Shown: piece after piece, positions 50,021 through 59,625 of the stretch
How positions within the stretch are numbered: the stretch's first letter is position 1
Layout: each line of letters opens with the position of its first letter
Assembly (NCBI RefSeq): GCF_001458295.1
Contig: NZ_CYUD01000003.1
Coordinates: 329,994 to 393,993 of the forward strand
Direction: 5' to 3'
DNA length: 64,000 bases
From: Ruegeria denitrificans
GTDB taxonomy: Bacteria > Pseudomonadota > Alphaproteobacteria > Rhodobacterales > Rhodobacteraceae
The notes under the pieces: generated by a model
Seen by the model: only the letters and a program-made list of their open reading frames with translations
What the model was told of the DNA's origin: nothing
The model's database searches: none
Program-made: the position numbers and the translations under genes

Positions 50021-50968
50021 CTAACGCAAACCTGCTCGTTGCGCGGCACGGTCGATGGCGGCGGCAACTTCGGGTGCAGCCACGACCTGCGGCATGTGTC
50101 CGATACCGGGCAGTTCAATCAGTTCCGCGCCGGGAATTTGTTCAATCAGTCGATAGGAATGCCAGTCCAGACCCACCGTATCGTCAGCCGTGCCATGAAC
50201 AATCTCGGTCGGCACGTCGATTTCACTGTATCGTGGTTGAAGCGCTCGGACTTCGTCCAACAGGTTGGCTCGCTGCTTGGCATTCGCGTGCATCGAGGCG
50301 CGGCGCATGGTCAGACCCGGGCCGAAATGTTGCGCATAACCTTCTGGCGCGGTCTGCGGTGCGAACACACGATCTAGTGCTTTTTCAACATACCATTCGG
50401 GTACAAAAGCAGTGATCAAGGGCAGGGCGGTGGCGCTGCCTGTGGGGGTTGCGGCCAGTTTATTGAACCCGTCCAAAGGTGTTTCCCACGGGATAGCCGC
50501 GGCTGCGATCAAGACCAGCCCCGAGAAATTGTCAGGTCGCGTGACAGCCCAAGCAAGTGAGACGGATCCGCCATAGCTTTGCCCTGCGACTATTGGCTTT
50601 TCCGCGCCAAGTTGCGCCGCTGCTTTTTGCAGGATTTCCGCCTGCTCCTCAATGGTTTCCCCGTCTGGATTGAAGCTGGCGCTATATCCCAGCCCCGGTC
50701 GGTCAAAGACGATAACGCGGTAGTTTTCTGCCAGAATTGGGGCCAGCGCAAAGGTCATGTCGCGTGTATTACCGCTAGATCCGTGGATCAGCACGACATC
50801 CGGACCTTCGCCCATAACCACTGCATGCACCGGAATTCCATCGACTAGGACGATTTCGCCTTCGGGCGGGAAGGCGGCCTCTGCACGGGTTTCGTTCCGG
50901 ACCGCGCGCCAGAGTGCAACGGCCCACAGCATAACCAATAAGGTTAGAGCTATGAGGCCGATACGCAT
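50021..50968 (-). CDS. Alpha/beta hydrolase with N-terminal membrane anchor
   Basis: 315 residues. Residues 3-20 are a hydrophobic anchor; the hydrolase domain has oxyanion VVLIHGSSGN, nucleophile GQSYGG near residue 130, and histidine in LPGIGHMPQVV. HGTADDTVGL carries the acid. Substrate unknown. Follows metA by 7 bases on the same strand, so it is probably in its operon, but a link to methionine synthesis is not evident. ATG 50968 and the GTG just before it are both possible starts. Confidence 0.82.
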   Translation of the reverse strand: MRIGLIALTLLVMLWAVALWRAVRNETRAEAAFPPEGEIVLVDGIPVHAVVMGEGPDVVLIHGSSGNTRDMTFALAPILAENYRVIVFDRPGLGYSASFNPDGETIEEQAEILQKAAAQLGAEKPIVAGQSYGGSVSLAWAVTRPDNFSGLVLIAAAAIPWETPLDGFNKLAATPTGSATALPLITAFVPEWYVEKALDRVFAPQTAPEGYAQHFGPGLTMRRASMHANAKQRANLLDEVRALQPRYSEIDVPTEIVHGTADDTVGLDWHSYRLIEQIPGAELIELPGIGHMPQVVAAPEVAAAIDRAAQRAGLR

Positions 50969-50975
50969 CACTGGG

Positions 50976-51914
50976 TCAGGCCCTCAGATCGGTCTGGTCT
51001 ACACCGATCCGATTGATGTCGTACGGCGTGGTGCCATAAATTTCACTGATCCAGTTGCCATAGAGCAGGTGGGCATGGCTGCGCCATCTGTTCTGGGGTG
51101 TCTCGGTCGGATCGTCGTCCGGATAGTAATTCATCGGCACGTTGATCGGCGTGCCGTTGGCAACGTCGCGGTCATACTCTTGTTTCAACGTATCGCTGTC
51201 ATATTCGAAATGGTTGAAGATATAGAGCGCACGGTGCGCCGGGTCTTCGATCAGACAAGGGCCGACTTCGTCGCTGCCCAACAGAGTCACCAGGCCGTCA
51301 GCGTCATCAATCTCGCCTTGCTTCATTTCAGTCCAGCGGCTGACCGGGATCACACAATCATCCGAGAACCCGCGCAGGAATGGCGAAGCCGGATCAAGGT
51401 TCGAATGGCGGAAACAGCCAAACGCCTTGGCGTCCAGCATATGTTTCTTAACGCCGTGGAAATGATTGATCATCGCCATCCCGCCCCAGCACACACCAAA
51501 GGTAGAATGCACATTGGTCTGCGTCCATTCGAACACTTCGCGCATTTCTTCCCAATAGGTGACGTTGTCGAATTCCAAATGTTCGATCGGAGCGCCGGTG
51601 ATGATCAGGCCGTCAAATTTCTCGTCCTTCACCTCCTTAAAGGGGCGATAGAATTCTGCCATATGCTCGGCCGCAGTGTTTTTGGTGCGATGTTCCGTCA
51701 TGCGGATCAGAGACAGATCAATCTGCAACGGGGTCGCCCCGATCAGACGAGCAAATTGGTTTTCAGTCTGAATCTTCTTGGGCATCAGATTCAGCAACCC
51801 AATCCGCAAGGGGCGGATGTCCTGACGCATCGCCTGATCCTCGGCCATGACCATGACGCCCTCTTTCGAGAGAACGTCAAATGCGGGCAGGTCGGAGGGG
51901 ATCTTGATCGGCAT
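50976..51914 (-). CDS. metA: Homoserine O-acyltransferase MetA, predicted acetyl-specific
   Basis: 312 residues; first committed step of methionine synthesis. ATG 51914 gives the canonical start [15 protein letters not shown]. The catalytic residues are at the family positions: C142 (FGVCWGG), H235 and E237 (NHFEYD). Residue 111 is Glu ([10 protein letters not shown]); in studied MetA proteins Glu111 goes with acetyl-CoA and Gly111 with succinyl-CoA, so this is most likely a homoserine O-acetyltransferase. AAAGG lies about 10 bases upstream. Located between an uncharacterised P-loop gene and the hydrolase gene. Confidence 0.93.
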   Translation of the reverse strand: MPIKIPSDLPAFDVLSKEGVMVMAEDQAMRQDIRPLRIGLLNLMPKKIQTENQFARLIGATPLQIDLSLIRMTEHRTKNTAAEHMAEFYRPFKEVKDEKFDGLIITGAPIEHLEFDNVTYWEEMREVFEWTQTNVHSTFGVCWGGMAMINHFHGVKKHMLDAKAFGCFRHSNLDPASPFLRGFSDDCVIPVSRWTEMKQGEIDDADGLVTLLGSDEVGPCLIEDPAHRALYIFNHFEYDSDTLKQEYDRDVANGTPINVPMNYYPDDDPTETPQNRWRSHAHLLYGNWISEIYGTTPYDINRIGVDQTDLRA

Positions 51915-51953
51915 CAGGTGCAAGCCTTTGGAGTTACAGTGTAGAGGCGGTAA

Positions 51954-52826
51954 TTAAGCCCGGTTTGCGCGGGTCTCAAGGGTGTGTTCGATCAACTCAT
52001 CGAAATCAGCGGCATCGCGGACTTTGTGCATGTCGTCAGCGGTGACAGTCACCCCCCAATTGTCCGCCATTGCCTGATAGCGCGGCTGGCGGTGCGCCAG
52101 TGCCTGCGCATAGGTCCAGCGGATGAAAGCATTGGGGTCGACGTCCTCGGATCGGCAACCATTTTGGCTCAGGTAATCGTTCCAGACCCGGGTCAGGAAT
52201 TCGGGTTGATAGGACATCGGCTTAGGCGCCTTGTCGAAGCGGCGGATTAGTTCCGCAGTGTGATCCTCATCTCCTTGAATCCAGATCATCAGAGTCTGAC
52301 GGGACAGTTCAGACAAGACGTGATCCGTCGGGTTTTCCGGGTCCACCCATTCGCAGATCGACCCGCCGGTATCGCAAATAAAATGCGGATAGTGGTACAG
52401 GCGCTGTGCCCGGTCGAGGAAATATTCGGTGTCCAACAGCGCGTGAATCTCGGCCTGCCGGAATTGTTCCTGCCTGCGTTTATATTCGGGCAGATCCAGA
52501 CCACCCAGGGCCGGATTTCCGGGCTTGCCCAGATATGCGGCAACCGGGGTCAGATTTTCGAACGAGATGTTCGAGCCGATAAAAATCGAATCCGACAACA
52601 GAAGCTCACGAAGAAAGGGAATCTTCATCGCTTCGGCCTTGGCGTTATCAGCGATGTATTCGCCCATATAGCGGGTGCCAATGCGGTAATCGATCGAGTA
52701 GTGGAACCAGTTGCCCGAATCGCGCAGAACATTCGACACATAGGTCTTGCCCAGGCCCGACATGCCAAAGAACAGCACCTTTTTTCGCGCCGCATCGCGC
52801 CAGTCTTTTGCCGAGCCGTAGATCAT
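51954..52826 (-). CDS. P-loop ATPase/kinase-like protein, unknown function
   Basis: 290 residues. P-loop FFGMSGLGKTYVSNVL near residues 19-34, followed by HYSIDYRIGTRYMGEYI; further conserved-looking parts are FICDTGGSICEWVD and LTRVWNDYLS. The phosphate-binding loop and following aspartate suggest a small nucleotide or sugar kinase-like fold, but no family name fits confidently. It is the start of the run towards metA (39 bases apart). AAAGGG sits about 10 bases before ATG 52826. Confidence 0.72.
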   Translation of the reverse strand: MIYGSAKDWRDAARKKVLFFGMSGLGKTYVSNVLRDSGNWFHYSIDYRIGTRYMGEYIADNAKAEAMKIPFLRELLLSDSIFIGSNISFENLTPVAAYLGKPGNPALGGLDLPEYKRRQEQFRQAEIHALLDTEYFLDRAQRLYHYPHFICDTGGSICEWVDPENPTDHVLSELSRQTLMIWIQGDEDHTAELIRRFDKAPKPMSYQPEFLTRVWNDYLSQNGCRSEDVDPNAFIRWTYAQALAHRQPRYQAMADNWGVTVTADDMHKVRDAADFDELIEHTLETRANRA

Positions 52827-52875
52827 CGTCCGCCATCCCTTTTACCGACCTAGCTAAAACGGGCAGCGGACGGCG

Positions 52876-53772
52876 TCAATCGCGTGTGCCTGAACGATTG
52901 AGGATCAACAGGCCCAACGCGAGGATTGCAAAGCCAAGATAGGCTTGCGAGGGCAGGGCCTCGTCCCGCAAAACCGCGCCTAAGACGATAGCGACTGGCG
53001 GGATGACTAACGTAACTAGCATCAGGTTGCCCGCTCCGGCCATGGCAAGCACCCGATAATACAGTAGGTAAGCGCCAGCCGTTGCGATCACCGCATAGTA
53101 CCCGATTGCGGTCCACGTGATCAGTGGCAGGTTCAGACTGGGCACACCATCGATCATCAGGGTAAGTGGCAAGATCATAACGGTCGACCCGGTTAGCATT
53201 CCTGCAGCGGCGACGACAGGCGGCAGGTCTGACAAGGTCGCTCGCGCCCAAGCTCCGGCCATTGCGTAGGAAATCGTTCCTGCGATGATGGCAAGTTGAG
53301 CGATGCTCTGCAGGTTGAATGTCGCGAAATTTTGAAGTCCGATTGCAGTTGCGACGCCCAGAAACCCAAGCGCCACTCCAATGATCCGTGGTCGAGTCAG
53401 GCGTTCATCCTTGAAAAACAGCGCTGCTGTGATGACGCCGAATATGGCTGTCATAGCGTTCAGGATCGATGTCAGACCGGTCTCGATATAAAGCTGACCC
53501 CATGCCATCAAGGAAAACGGAATAGCGTTGTTCAGTAGCCCCATAACCAAAAACGCAAACCATATGCGTGGACTGCGCGGCACGGCTAATCGTTGGACGC
53601 AAACAACCACCCAAAGCACCAGCATTGCCCAGAAAACGCGATGCAGGACCGATGTCATCACCGGAATCGTGTCCAGCGCGACCCGAATCGCAAGGAATGA
53701 GGCCCCCCAGATCACGCCGAGCAGAAAAAGTTCGGACCAAGCGCCCGAGGTAAGATGTTTTTGTGCAGCCAT
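52876..53772 (-). CDS. DMT superfamily (EamA) transporter
   Basis: 298 residues with ten predicted membrane helices in two EamA repeats: the first with LFLLGVIWGASFLAIRVAL, the second from LAIIAGTISYAMAGAWARA. This drug/metabolite transporter family exports amino acids or metabolites; the substrate cannot be read. ATG 53772 is preferred, as the TTG 24 bases upstream has no binding site. A terminator of the porin gene lies upstream. Confidence 0.87.
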   Translation of the reverse strand: MAAQKHLTSGAWSELFLLGVIWGASFLAIRVALDTIPVMTSVLHRVFWAMLVLWVVVCVQRLAVPRSPRIWFAFLVMGLLNNAIPFSLMAWGQLYIETGLTSILNAMTAIFGVITAALFFKDERLTRPRIIGVALGFLGVATAIGLQNFATFNLQSIAQLAIIAGTISYAMAGAWARATLSDLPPVVAAAGMLTGSTVMILPLTLMIDGVPSLNLPLITWTAIGYYAVIATAGAYLLYYRVLAMAGAGNLMLVTLVIPPVAIVLGAVLRDEALPSQAYLGFAILALGLLILNRSGTRD

Positions 53773-53827
53773 GCTCTGTTTTTGCACCAGATCCAAATTC
53801 TATCGACCCGAAACTTGCGCAAAGAAA

Positions 53828-53849
53828 AACCCCGCCATAGGACGAGGTT
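53828..53849 (-). terminator. Rho-independent terminator of the porin-like gene
   Basis: On the minus strand AACCTCG pairs with CGGGGTT (including a G-T pair), followed by TTTTTCTTT. It lies 30 bases after the stop of the porin-like gene. Confidence 0.75.
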
Positions 53850-53878
53850 TCCCAAATGCTTGCAGGTTGTTCTGCACC

Positions 53879-54802
53879 TTAGAAGGTTGTGTCTTCCAGG
53901 GTGGTCAGAGCATTGTGACGCGGTGCCATTGCTGCACGTGCTACGCTGTTGAGCGGTGTTGATGCAGTGCGGCCGCCAAGGGGGAAGGTCAGACCAAAGC
54001 GAAGTGTGTCGATATCGCCGCTGGCACCGCCAACATCAATGTCCGTTCTGGCCAGTTCCAGAGACACCTGTGCGGGGATTTCGCTGATCTCAAGCAGGTT
54101 ATAGTCCACGCCGATGCCCAGTGTTGTGTAGTCTAGATCGAGGTCACTAAACGACTGGTATACGAGACCTGCATAGGTCCCCCAACCGCTGCCGAATCCG
54201 TAGTAACCGCCTAGGCCGACGCTGTAGAGATCGAGATCAACGCCGCTGCCTGAAATTTCGCTGCGTACATAGTGGCCACCGAATACAGCATTATCTGCTA
54301 CCTGATAGCGGAACCGCACACCGAAATCGGTCCAATCCGTACCATTGGGCAGGCTGGGGGACGTTTCAGATTCGCCGATCCATGCCTCGAACCCGGCGTC
54401 TTCGGCGACATACCCGCCCGAGATACCGTACGAGGTCACATCGTTGGACAGGCCAAGTGCCAGTCCCGAATCGAAATCAGCATAGTCGAGATAACCACCC
54501 ACAACGCCGCCAGCTTCAAACTGGTAATTCAGCGTGGTGCCTAGATCCCACAGGGAAACATCGCCGGAAACATTGTCGGGATCGGCATTGTAGTATTTGG
54601 CATCAAAGCCCCAATGCAGACCGTTGTCAAAGCTCAATGAACCGGTGAAATCCCCGGTAAATGTGCCGAAATCACCACCACCGTTGGAAATGGAAGATTG
54701 TCCATAACCCAAGGTTGCTGCACCGTGGAATTCCTGTGCACCTGCAATGGCCGGGGTCAGTGAAATCATTGTTAAAAATGAGATTTTGCCTGGATTCAAC
54801 AA
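53879..54802 (-). CDS. Outer membrane beta-barrel protein (porin-like)
   Basis: 307 residues. Signal peptide to about residue 22 (hydrophobic, ending IAGAQ), then alternating polar/hydrophobic strands with many Gly, Tyr and Asp (WGFDAKYYNADP, YGISGGYVAE, TLRFGLTFPLGG), and a C-terminal phenylalanine, which helps BAM insertion. Low identity to classical porins; it could be a small passive channel. The start is TTG 54802, supported by AGAGGA 7-8 bases upstream. Strong terminators on both sides imply it is its own transcript. Confidence 0.78.
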   Translation of the reverse strand: MLNPGKISFLTMISLTPAIAGAQEFHGAATLGYGQSSISNGGGDFGTFTGDFTGSLSFDNGLHWGFDAKYYNADPDNVSGDVSLWDLGTTLNYQFEAGGVVGGYLDYADFDSGLALGLSNDVTSYGISGGYVAEDAGFEAWIGESETSPSLPNGTDWTDFGVRFRYQVADNAVFGGHYVRSEISGSGVDLDLYSVGLGGYYGFGSGWGTYAGLVYQSFSDLDLDYTTLGIGVDYNLLEISEIPAQVSLELARTDIDVGGASGDIDTLRFGLTFPLGGRTASTPLNSVARAAMAPRHNALTTLEDTTF

Positions 54803-54968
54803 TTTGATGTCCTCTTTTTTTGTTGTGCCGGTCCCCTAATTGATCCAGTCGGGAACCGACAGGGAGAATGTCATAATGAGATTGCGAATTTCGCCAACCC
54901 CCGGAAATTGTGGCTTTAGAGCAATGGGGTATTCAAAATCTTTCTTTTAACCCCGGTACACAAAGAAA

Positions 54969-54991
54969 AACCCCGCCGAAATGGCGGGGTT
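54969..54991 (-). terminator. Rho-independent terminator of the FadL-type gene
   Basis: Minus strand AACCCCGCC pairs with GGCGGGGTT, followed by TTTTTCTTTG. Nine perfect base pairs; 22 bases after the stop of the FadL-like gene. Confidence 0.88.
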
Positions 54992-55013
54992 AGACACTTC
55001 ATTGTGGTTTGGA

Positions 55014-56144
55014 TCAACCCAGAGAATAGGTGATCTGGAAGCCGACGCTCCACGCGCTGTTGCCGGTAAAATCGGCGGTTTGGCCAAATGCGCCATCTGC
55101 GGTAGCGTCACCGATATCAGTGTACCGGACACCGGCCGAGATCTTTGCCTTTTCCAACGAATACGTGCCGCCCAAACCAACGCTCCAGAATCCATCAGTC
55201 GGGCTCAGGTTCGAAACCGGAATTCCTTCGTCGGTTTCATAGCCAAGGGTAACGGCACCTGCGAATTCGTCTGTGAATTGGTAGCCAAGGCCGAGCGAGT
55301 AAGTATATGTCGCGTTGTCATAGTCCACGAGGGACGAACCAACGGCGGCGGTATAGACCGGGGGTGCCACATCCAGCTGTGGCCAGTCGACCCAGCGGAT
55401 TGAACCAAACAACAGGGTTTTGGGGGCCACGCCTGTCTGGAAATCCAAGTTCACCGATTGCGGTGTGTCAACTTCCGTCGACGTTTCAAATGAAGCGCCT
55501 CCAATGACTTCGGTCTGCGACAGGTTGTGAGTGATTTTGGAGTTGTACGTTAACGCGACCCGGGCCGCGATTTCCGGCTTCTCCCATGCCACACCGATCA
55601 CATAGCCAAAGTCGACTTCGCTGCCCGCATCGAACGAGTAATCACCGACAATTGGAACGCCAATTCTGGCTTCGGATACGCGCTGAACACGAACGCCGCC
55701 CAATGCGCTGAAACCGTTGTCGAACTTATACCGCAACAAGGCAGTAATCGCGTCAATATCAGCCTGAGCCCTGAGCGAATTGGCCTGAGTAGGATTGAAC
55801 GGGTTGATCGACAGCGGGTAAGCGGACGAATAGGCGATATCAGCGCCGAACGGCTCATCATAGATAATCGCCAGATCAAGTTGGTCCGTAAGCGCAGTTT
55901 TGAAACCCAGGTGTGGTGTGAAGAAATCATTGGCGATGTTGCCCGAGTCAACAGGCTCTCCAGCTCCAAATATATTGGGCATGGTGCCGCTTACGTCCGG
56001 ATCCGTATAGCTCAGGCCAAATTGAACAACCGTTCCTTCTTCGAAGATTAAGTTGATGCCTTGACCGCTTCGGTCGATGCCCCCCGCATAGGCCCCGGTT
56101 GTCCCAACGCACACCGCGCACGCCTGTAGAAGCGCTTTTTTCAT
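55014..56144 (-). CDS. FadL/OmpP1-type outer membrane transport protein
   Basis: 376 residues. Signal peptide to about residue 20 (MKKALLQACAVCVGTTGAYA), then an N-terminal GGIDRSGQGINLIFE hatch segment, which is typical of OmpP1/FadL/TodX proteins, and a 14-strand barrel ending FQITYSLG. Takes up long-chain fatty acids or other hydrophobic compounds across the outer membrane. ATG 56144 is selected from a longer frame because AGGGAGGA is directly upstream and the signal peptide begins there. Followed by a strong terminator. Confidence 0.88.
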   Translation of the reverse strand: MKKALLQACAVCVGTTGAYAGGIDRSGQGINLIFEEGTVVQFGLSYTDPDVSGTMPNIFGAGEPVDSGNIANDFFTPHLGFKTALTDQLDLAIIYDEPFGADIAYSSAYPLSINPFNPTQANSLRAQADIDAITALLRYKFDNGFSALGGVRVQRVSEARIGVPIVGDYSFDAGSEVDFGYVIGVAWEKPEIAARVALTYNSKITHNLSQTEVIGGASFETSTEVDTPQSVNLDFQTGVAPKTLLFGSIRWVDWPQLDVAPPVYTAAVGSSLVDYDNATYTYSLGLGYQFTDEFAGAVTLGYETDEGIPVSNLSPTDGFWSVGLGGTYSLEKAKISAGVRYTDIGDATADGAFGQTADFTGNSAWSVGFQITYSLG

Positions 56145-56265
56145 TGTGTCCTCCCTAAAGGTGTCCTGTTTTTCAGACCGAGTTGCTGAGTGGTGCCGAC
56201 CGATCTGTCTTGTGGTGCCCGATACTTTCTTGAGGGTTACTTTACCGTCAACTAGTGACGGTGCG

Positions 56266-57171
56266 TTATTCCTGACGAGTCTGACGTGCAACTGTTGCTA
56301 AACTGTTACGATTTTCGGCATGCATGTTCAGAAAAATGCCCGAAAAGATTACGACAGCACCTAACAGGGTCCAGTGATCCAGGGGCTCTTGGTAGAGAAT
56401 CATCCCGACCACCGCGATTGCGGGCAAACGCACAAAATCAAACGGTACAACGATGATCGCCGGTGCAATGGCCAGAGCGTTGGTGATGCAATAGTGCGCC
56501 AGTAAACCTGCCAGCCCAATCAATACCAGGAAGGGGATCGTGCTTGTAGTTGGTAAAGCAATCCGGCCGTCGATCCCAGCCGCCAACAATCCAAAGATCG
56601 CCTGCATGACGGTCAGCCAGAACATGATACAGCCAATACTGGCAAAACGGGTCAGCTTTTTAGTGGAAATAGTTGTAAACGCGAAGAATACTGCAGACAT
56701 CGCGGCGGCCAGAATACCAGCACTCAGCGGCACGGCGCCGGGGCGGGTGATTATCAGGACACCTGCGAACCCAATCAGGGCTGACAATACACGCACGGGC
56801 GTCAGCCGTTCTGCAAGCAGCAGCGGAGAAAGTAGAACCACCCAGATGGGTTGCGTGAATTCAAGGGCAAAAACCTGCGCCAGAGGGATGACTGTAACCG
56901 CATAGAACCACAAATTCTGGCCGATGAAATGCGTCAGATTTCGGATGCCGTGCAGCCCAAACCTGTAAGTCGAGACCTGATGCCATTTATGCGTCACTGT
57001 CAGAATCAGCGACACAACGCAGATGCCAACGAGGCTGCGGTAGAACATGATCTCGAACGTATCATGGGCCACGCTCAGCTCGCGGCCAGCAATGGCCATA
57101 GATGAAAAAGAGGCAATTGCCCCCGTCATCCAAAGCGCGGCCTTACCTATCTGCGGTTTGCTGCTGTCCAT
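56266..57171 (-). CDS. DMT superfamily (EamA) transporter
   Basis: 301 residues, ten predicted helices; EamA repeats seen in FYRSLVGICVVSLILTVTH and LAAAMSAVFFAFTTISTKKLTRF. Resembles RhaT-type or S-adenosylmethionine/amino acid exporters of alphaproteobacteria. Substrate unknown. AGGTGG lies directly before ATG 57171. About 120 bases upstream of the FadL gene on the same strand, so cotranscription is possible; the guaA terminator separates it from guaA. Confidence 0.86.
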   Translation of the reverse strand: MDSSKPQIGKAALWMTGAIASFSSMAIAGRELSVAHDTFEIMFYRSLVGICVVSLILTVTHKWHQVSTYRFGLHGIRNLTHFIGQNLWFYAVTVIPLAQVFALEFTQPIWVVLLSPLLLAERLTPVRVLSALIGFAGVLIITRPGAVPLSAGILAAAMSAVFFAFTTISTKKLTRFASIGCIMFWLTVMQAIFGLLAAGIDGRIALPTTSTIPFLVLIGLAGLLAHYCITNALAIAPAIIVVPFDFVRLPAIAVVGMILYQEPLDHWTLLGAVVIFSGIFLNMHAENRNSLATVARQTRQE

Positions 57172-57240
57172 CCACCTGCCTGCGGGAATCGCGGAATTCT
57201 AATTTGAAACCTATGGGTTTCTGCCAAGACTTAAACAAAA

Positions 57241-57262
57241 AAGCCGGGTCAGAGCCCGGCTT
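57241..57262. terminator. Bidirectional-looking terminator after guaA
   Basis: AAGCCGGG (57241-57248) pairs with CCCGGCTT (57255-57262), with A-runs on the left and T-runs on the right, so it may work on both strands. It lies 4 bases after the guaA stop on the minus strand. Confidence 0.85.
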
Positions 57263-57266
57263 TTTG

Positions 57267-58826
57267 TTATTCCCACTCGATCGTTCCCGGAGGTTTCGAG
57301 GTGATGTCATAGGTGCATCGGTTGATGCCTTTGACCTCGTTGATGATCCGAGTGGCGGTTTCACCAAGAAACTCGTGGCTGAACGGATAATAGTCGGCGG
57401 TCATACCATCGACTGACGTTACGGCCCGCAGAGCACAGGCATAGTCATATGTGCGTCCGTCACCCATCACGCCGACTGTGCGAACTGGAAGAATCGCCAC
57501 AAACGCCTGCCAGATATCATCATACAGACCGTGTTTGCGAATCTGGTCGATATAGACGGCATCGGCCTCACGCAGGATTTCCAGTTTTTCGCGGGTAATC
57601 TCACCGGGGCAACGGATCGCCAAGCCGGGTCCGGGGAAGGGGTGGCGGCCGATGAAGCTGGTCGGCAGACCGAGTTCGCGGCCCAGCGCGCGGACTTCAT
57701 CCTTGAACAACTCACGCAGGGGCTCGACTAGCTTCAGGCCCATCTTTTCCGGCAGGCCACCGACATTGTGGTGCGATTTGATGGTGACCGAGGGGCCGCC
57801 CGAGAAGGAAACCGATTCGATCACATCTGGGTATAGTGTGCCCTGGGCCAGGAATTCCGCCCCGTCGATGGTGTCGGCGTGTTTCTGGAATACGTCGATG
57901 AACAGCTTGCCGATGATCTTGCGCTTGGTTTCCGGGTCGGACTGGCCGTCCAGCTCGCCCAGAAACAGGTCGCTTTCGTCCGCATGGATCAACTGAATGT
58001 TGTAGTTGTCGCGGAACATGCCGACGACTTCTTCGGCCTCGTTCTTGCGCAGCAGGCCATGATCGACAAATACGCAGGTCAGCTGATCACCGATTGCCTC
58101 ATGAATCAGGATCGCAGCGACCGAGCTGTCGACGCCGCCGGACAAGCCGCAGATGACCTTTTTATCACCGACCTGTTCGCGGATCGTCTCAATCATCTGT
58201 TCGCGATAGGCACCCATGGTCCAGTCGCCGCCGAATCCGGCCAGTTTCACGAAGTTCTCGTACAGCTTCGCGCCTTTGGGCGTGTGGTGCACCTCGGGGT
58301 GGAACTGAACTGCATAGAAATGGCGGTTGGTATCAGCCGTAATCGCATACGGCGCGTTGGGCGAGGTGCCGAATACCTCGAACCCAGGGGCGATTTCGCT
58401 GACGTGGTCCCCGTGACTCATCCAGACTTGTTCGTCACCGTCCGCGAACCAGCCGTTCAGAATATCCAGTTGGTTCTTAGGGGTGACAAAGGCCCGACCG
58501 AACTCGGCCGTACCGTGTCCGCTTTCGACCTCGCCACCAAGCTGGTGCATCATGACTTGCTGTCCATAGCAGATGCCAAGGATCGGCACGCCATAATCGA
58601 AAATTTCTTGCGGGGCACGGGGCGAGCCCTCGCGCGTCACACTGTCTGGCCCGCCGGAAAAGATCACGGCCTTGGGCGCCAATTCGCGCACAAAGTCCAT
58701 TGTGACTTTCTGATAGGGGTGGATTTCGCAATAGACATTCAACTCGCGCAGGCGGCGTGCGATCAGCTGCGTCACCTGGCTGCCGAAGTCGATGATCAGA
58801 AGGCGGTCATGGGATGTCTGGCTCAT
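57267..58826 (-). CDS. guaA: GMP synthase (glutamine-hydrolysing)
   Basis: 519 residues; converts XMP to GMP. N-terminal class I glutamine amidotransferase with nucleophile elbow GICYGQQVM (Cys near 87) and HPEVHHT, then the ATP pyrophosphatase domain with P-loop [12 protein letters not shown] (about 226-237), and the C-terminal dimerisation domain ending [16 protein letters not shown]. Normal length. Divergent from the GNAT gene; promoters must lie in the 81-base gap. Confidence 0.98.
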   Translation of the reverse strand: MSQTSHDRLLIIDFGSQVTQLIARRLRELNVYCEIHPYQKVTMDFVRELAPKAVIFSGGPDSVTREGSPRAPQEIFDYGVPILGICYGQQVMMHQLGGEVESGHGTAEFGRAFVTPKNQLDILNGWFADGDEQVWMSHGDHVSEIAPGFEVFGTSPNAPYAITADTNRHFYAVQFHPEVHHTPKGAKLYENFVKLAGFGGDWTMGAYREQMIETIREQVGDKKVICGLSGGVDSSVAAILIHEAIGDQLTCVFVDHGLLRKNEAEEVVGMFRDNYNIQLIHADESDLFLGELDGQSDPETKRKIIGKLFIDVFQKHADTIDGAEFLAQGTLYPDVIESVSFSGGPSVTIKSHHNVGGLPEKMGLKLVEPLRELFKDEVRALGRELGLPTSFIGRHPFPGPGLAIRCPGEITREKLEILREADAVYIDQIRKHGLYDDIWQAFVAILPVRTVGVMGDGRTYDYACALRAVTSVDGMTADYYPFSHEFLGETATRIINEVKGINRCTYDITSKPPGTIEWE

Positions 58827-58907
58827 GACTGGCTCTTAGGTCGCGCGGCGGTTATGTGCAAGCGTTATGAGGGTGTTTTCAGCCAGATGCAGAGGGAGAT
58901 TGGATCA

Positions 58908-59345
58908 ATGACCGTTATTCGTTTCACGAAAGCAACGCAGGATGACGTCGCAATGGTCACTGACTGCATTACGGCGGCCTATGCCAAGGCGCGCGAAACC
59001 ATTGATGACCTGCCCGATGTAACCAGTAATCTTGCAGAAGAGATTGCGGAGCATTGCGTTGTTTTGGCCCACAATGATGACGGGCTGAAGGGGGTAATAA
59101 TTTACGCGCAACAAGGCACTGCGATGAAGGTCCTTAATCTGGCTGTCTCACCGCTGGCGCAGGGGCAGGGGATTGCAGGAATATTGCTGTCGCGTGCCGA
59201 GGCCGATGCATGCAAGGCCGGTTGCACACATATGGAGCTGCGTACTCATCGACTGATGCAGGATACGCGGGCTATATATGCGCATCTCGGGTGGGTTGAA
59301 ATCGAAGTGTCTGGAAACACGGTCGCGATGCGCAAAGACCTTTGA
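58908..59345 (+). CDS. GNAT family N-acetyltransferase
   Basis: 145 residues. Acetyl-CoA-binding segment in LNLAVSPLAQGQGIAGILLSRAEADA, where the Q/GxGxA/G loop is QGQGIAG, and MELRTHRLMQDTRAIYAHLGWVE at the end. Acceptor unknown. ATG 58908 has AGGGAGA upstream; the frame extends left into guaA antisense, which is chance. A non-coding stretch of 280 bases follows before the mttB-like gene, with no clear signal. Confidence 0.85.
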   Translation: MTVIRFTKATQDDVAMVTDCITAAYAKARETIDDLPDVTSNLAEEIAEHCVVLAHNDDGLKGVIIYAQQGTAMKVLNLAVSPLAQGQGIAGILLSRAEADACKAGCTHMELRTHRLMQDTRAIYAHLGWVEIEVSGNTVAMRKDL

Positions 59346-59625
59346 GGGTTGTCAGCCCGTCAATTTAGATTTCTCACGTTTACTCAGATAGGTCCGACGC
59401 CACCCGTTTCTGTCGTGGCATGCGTTTTCGCTCAGCTAGCGATTAGATGATTTTGCGATTCCGAGCCCATGCCTCTAACATGAACAACAGGAATTAGGGG
59501 TTAAAACGGGATCGAATAGGCGATCATGTCGCTTTTACCCCTATTTCGCCGTAATCCACGTCTGGTGTGATCTGCGGTTCCGGTAACACGATTTGCAACG
59601 TGAACATGACTAACGGGATTATCTC

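Noticed and set aside
57879..58907. Long N-terminal extension of the GNAT protein into guaA antisense
   Set aside because: The extension lies opposite guaA and has no domain; a ribosome binding site and family start support ATG 58908.
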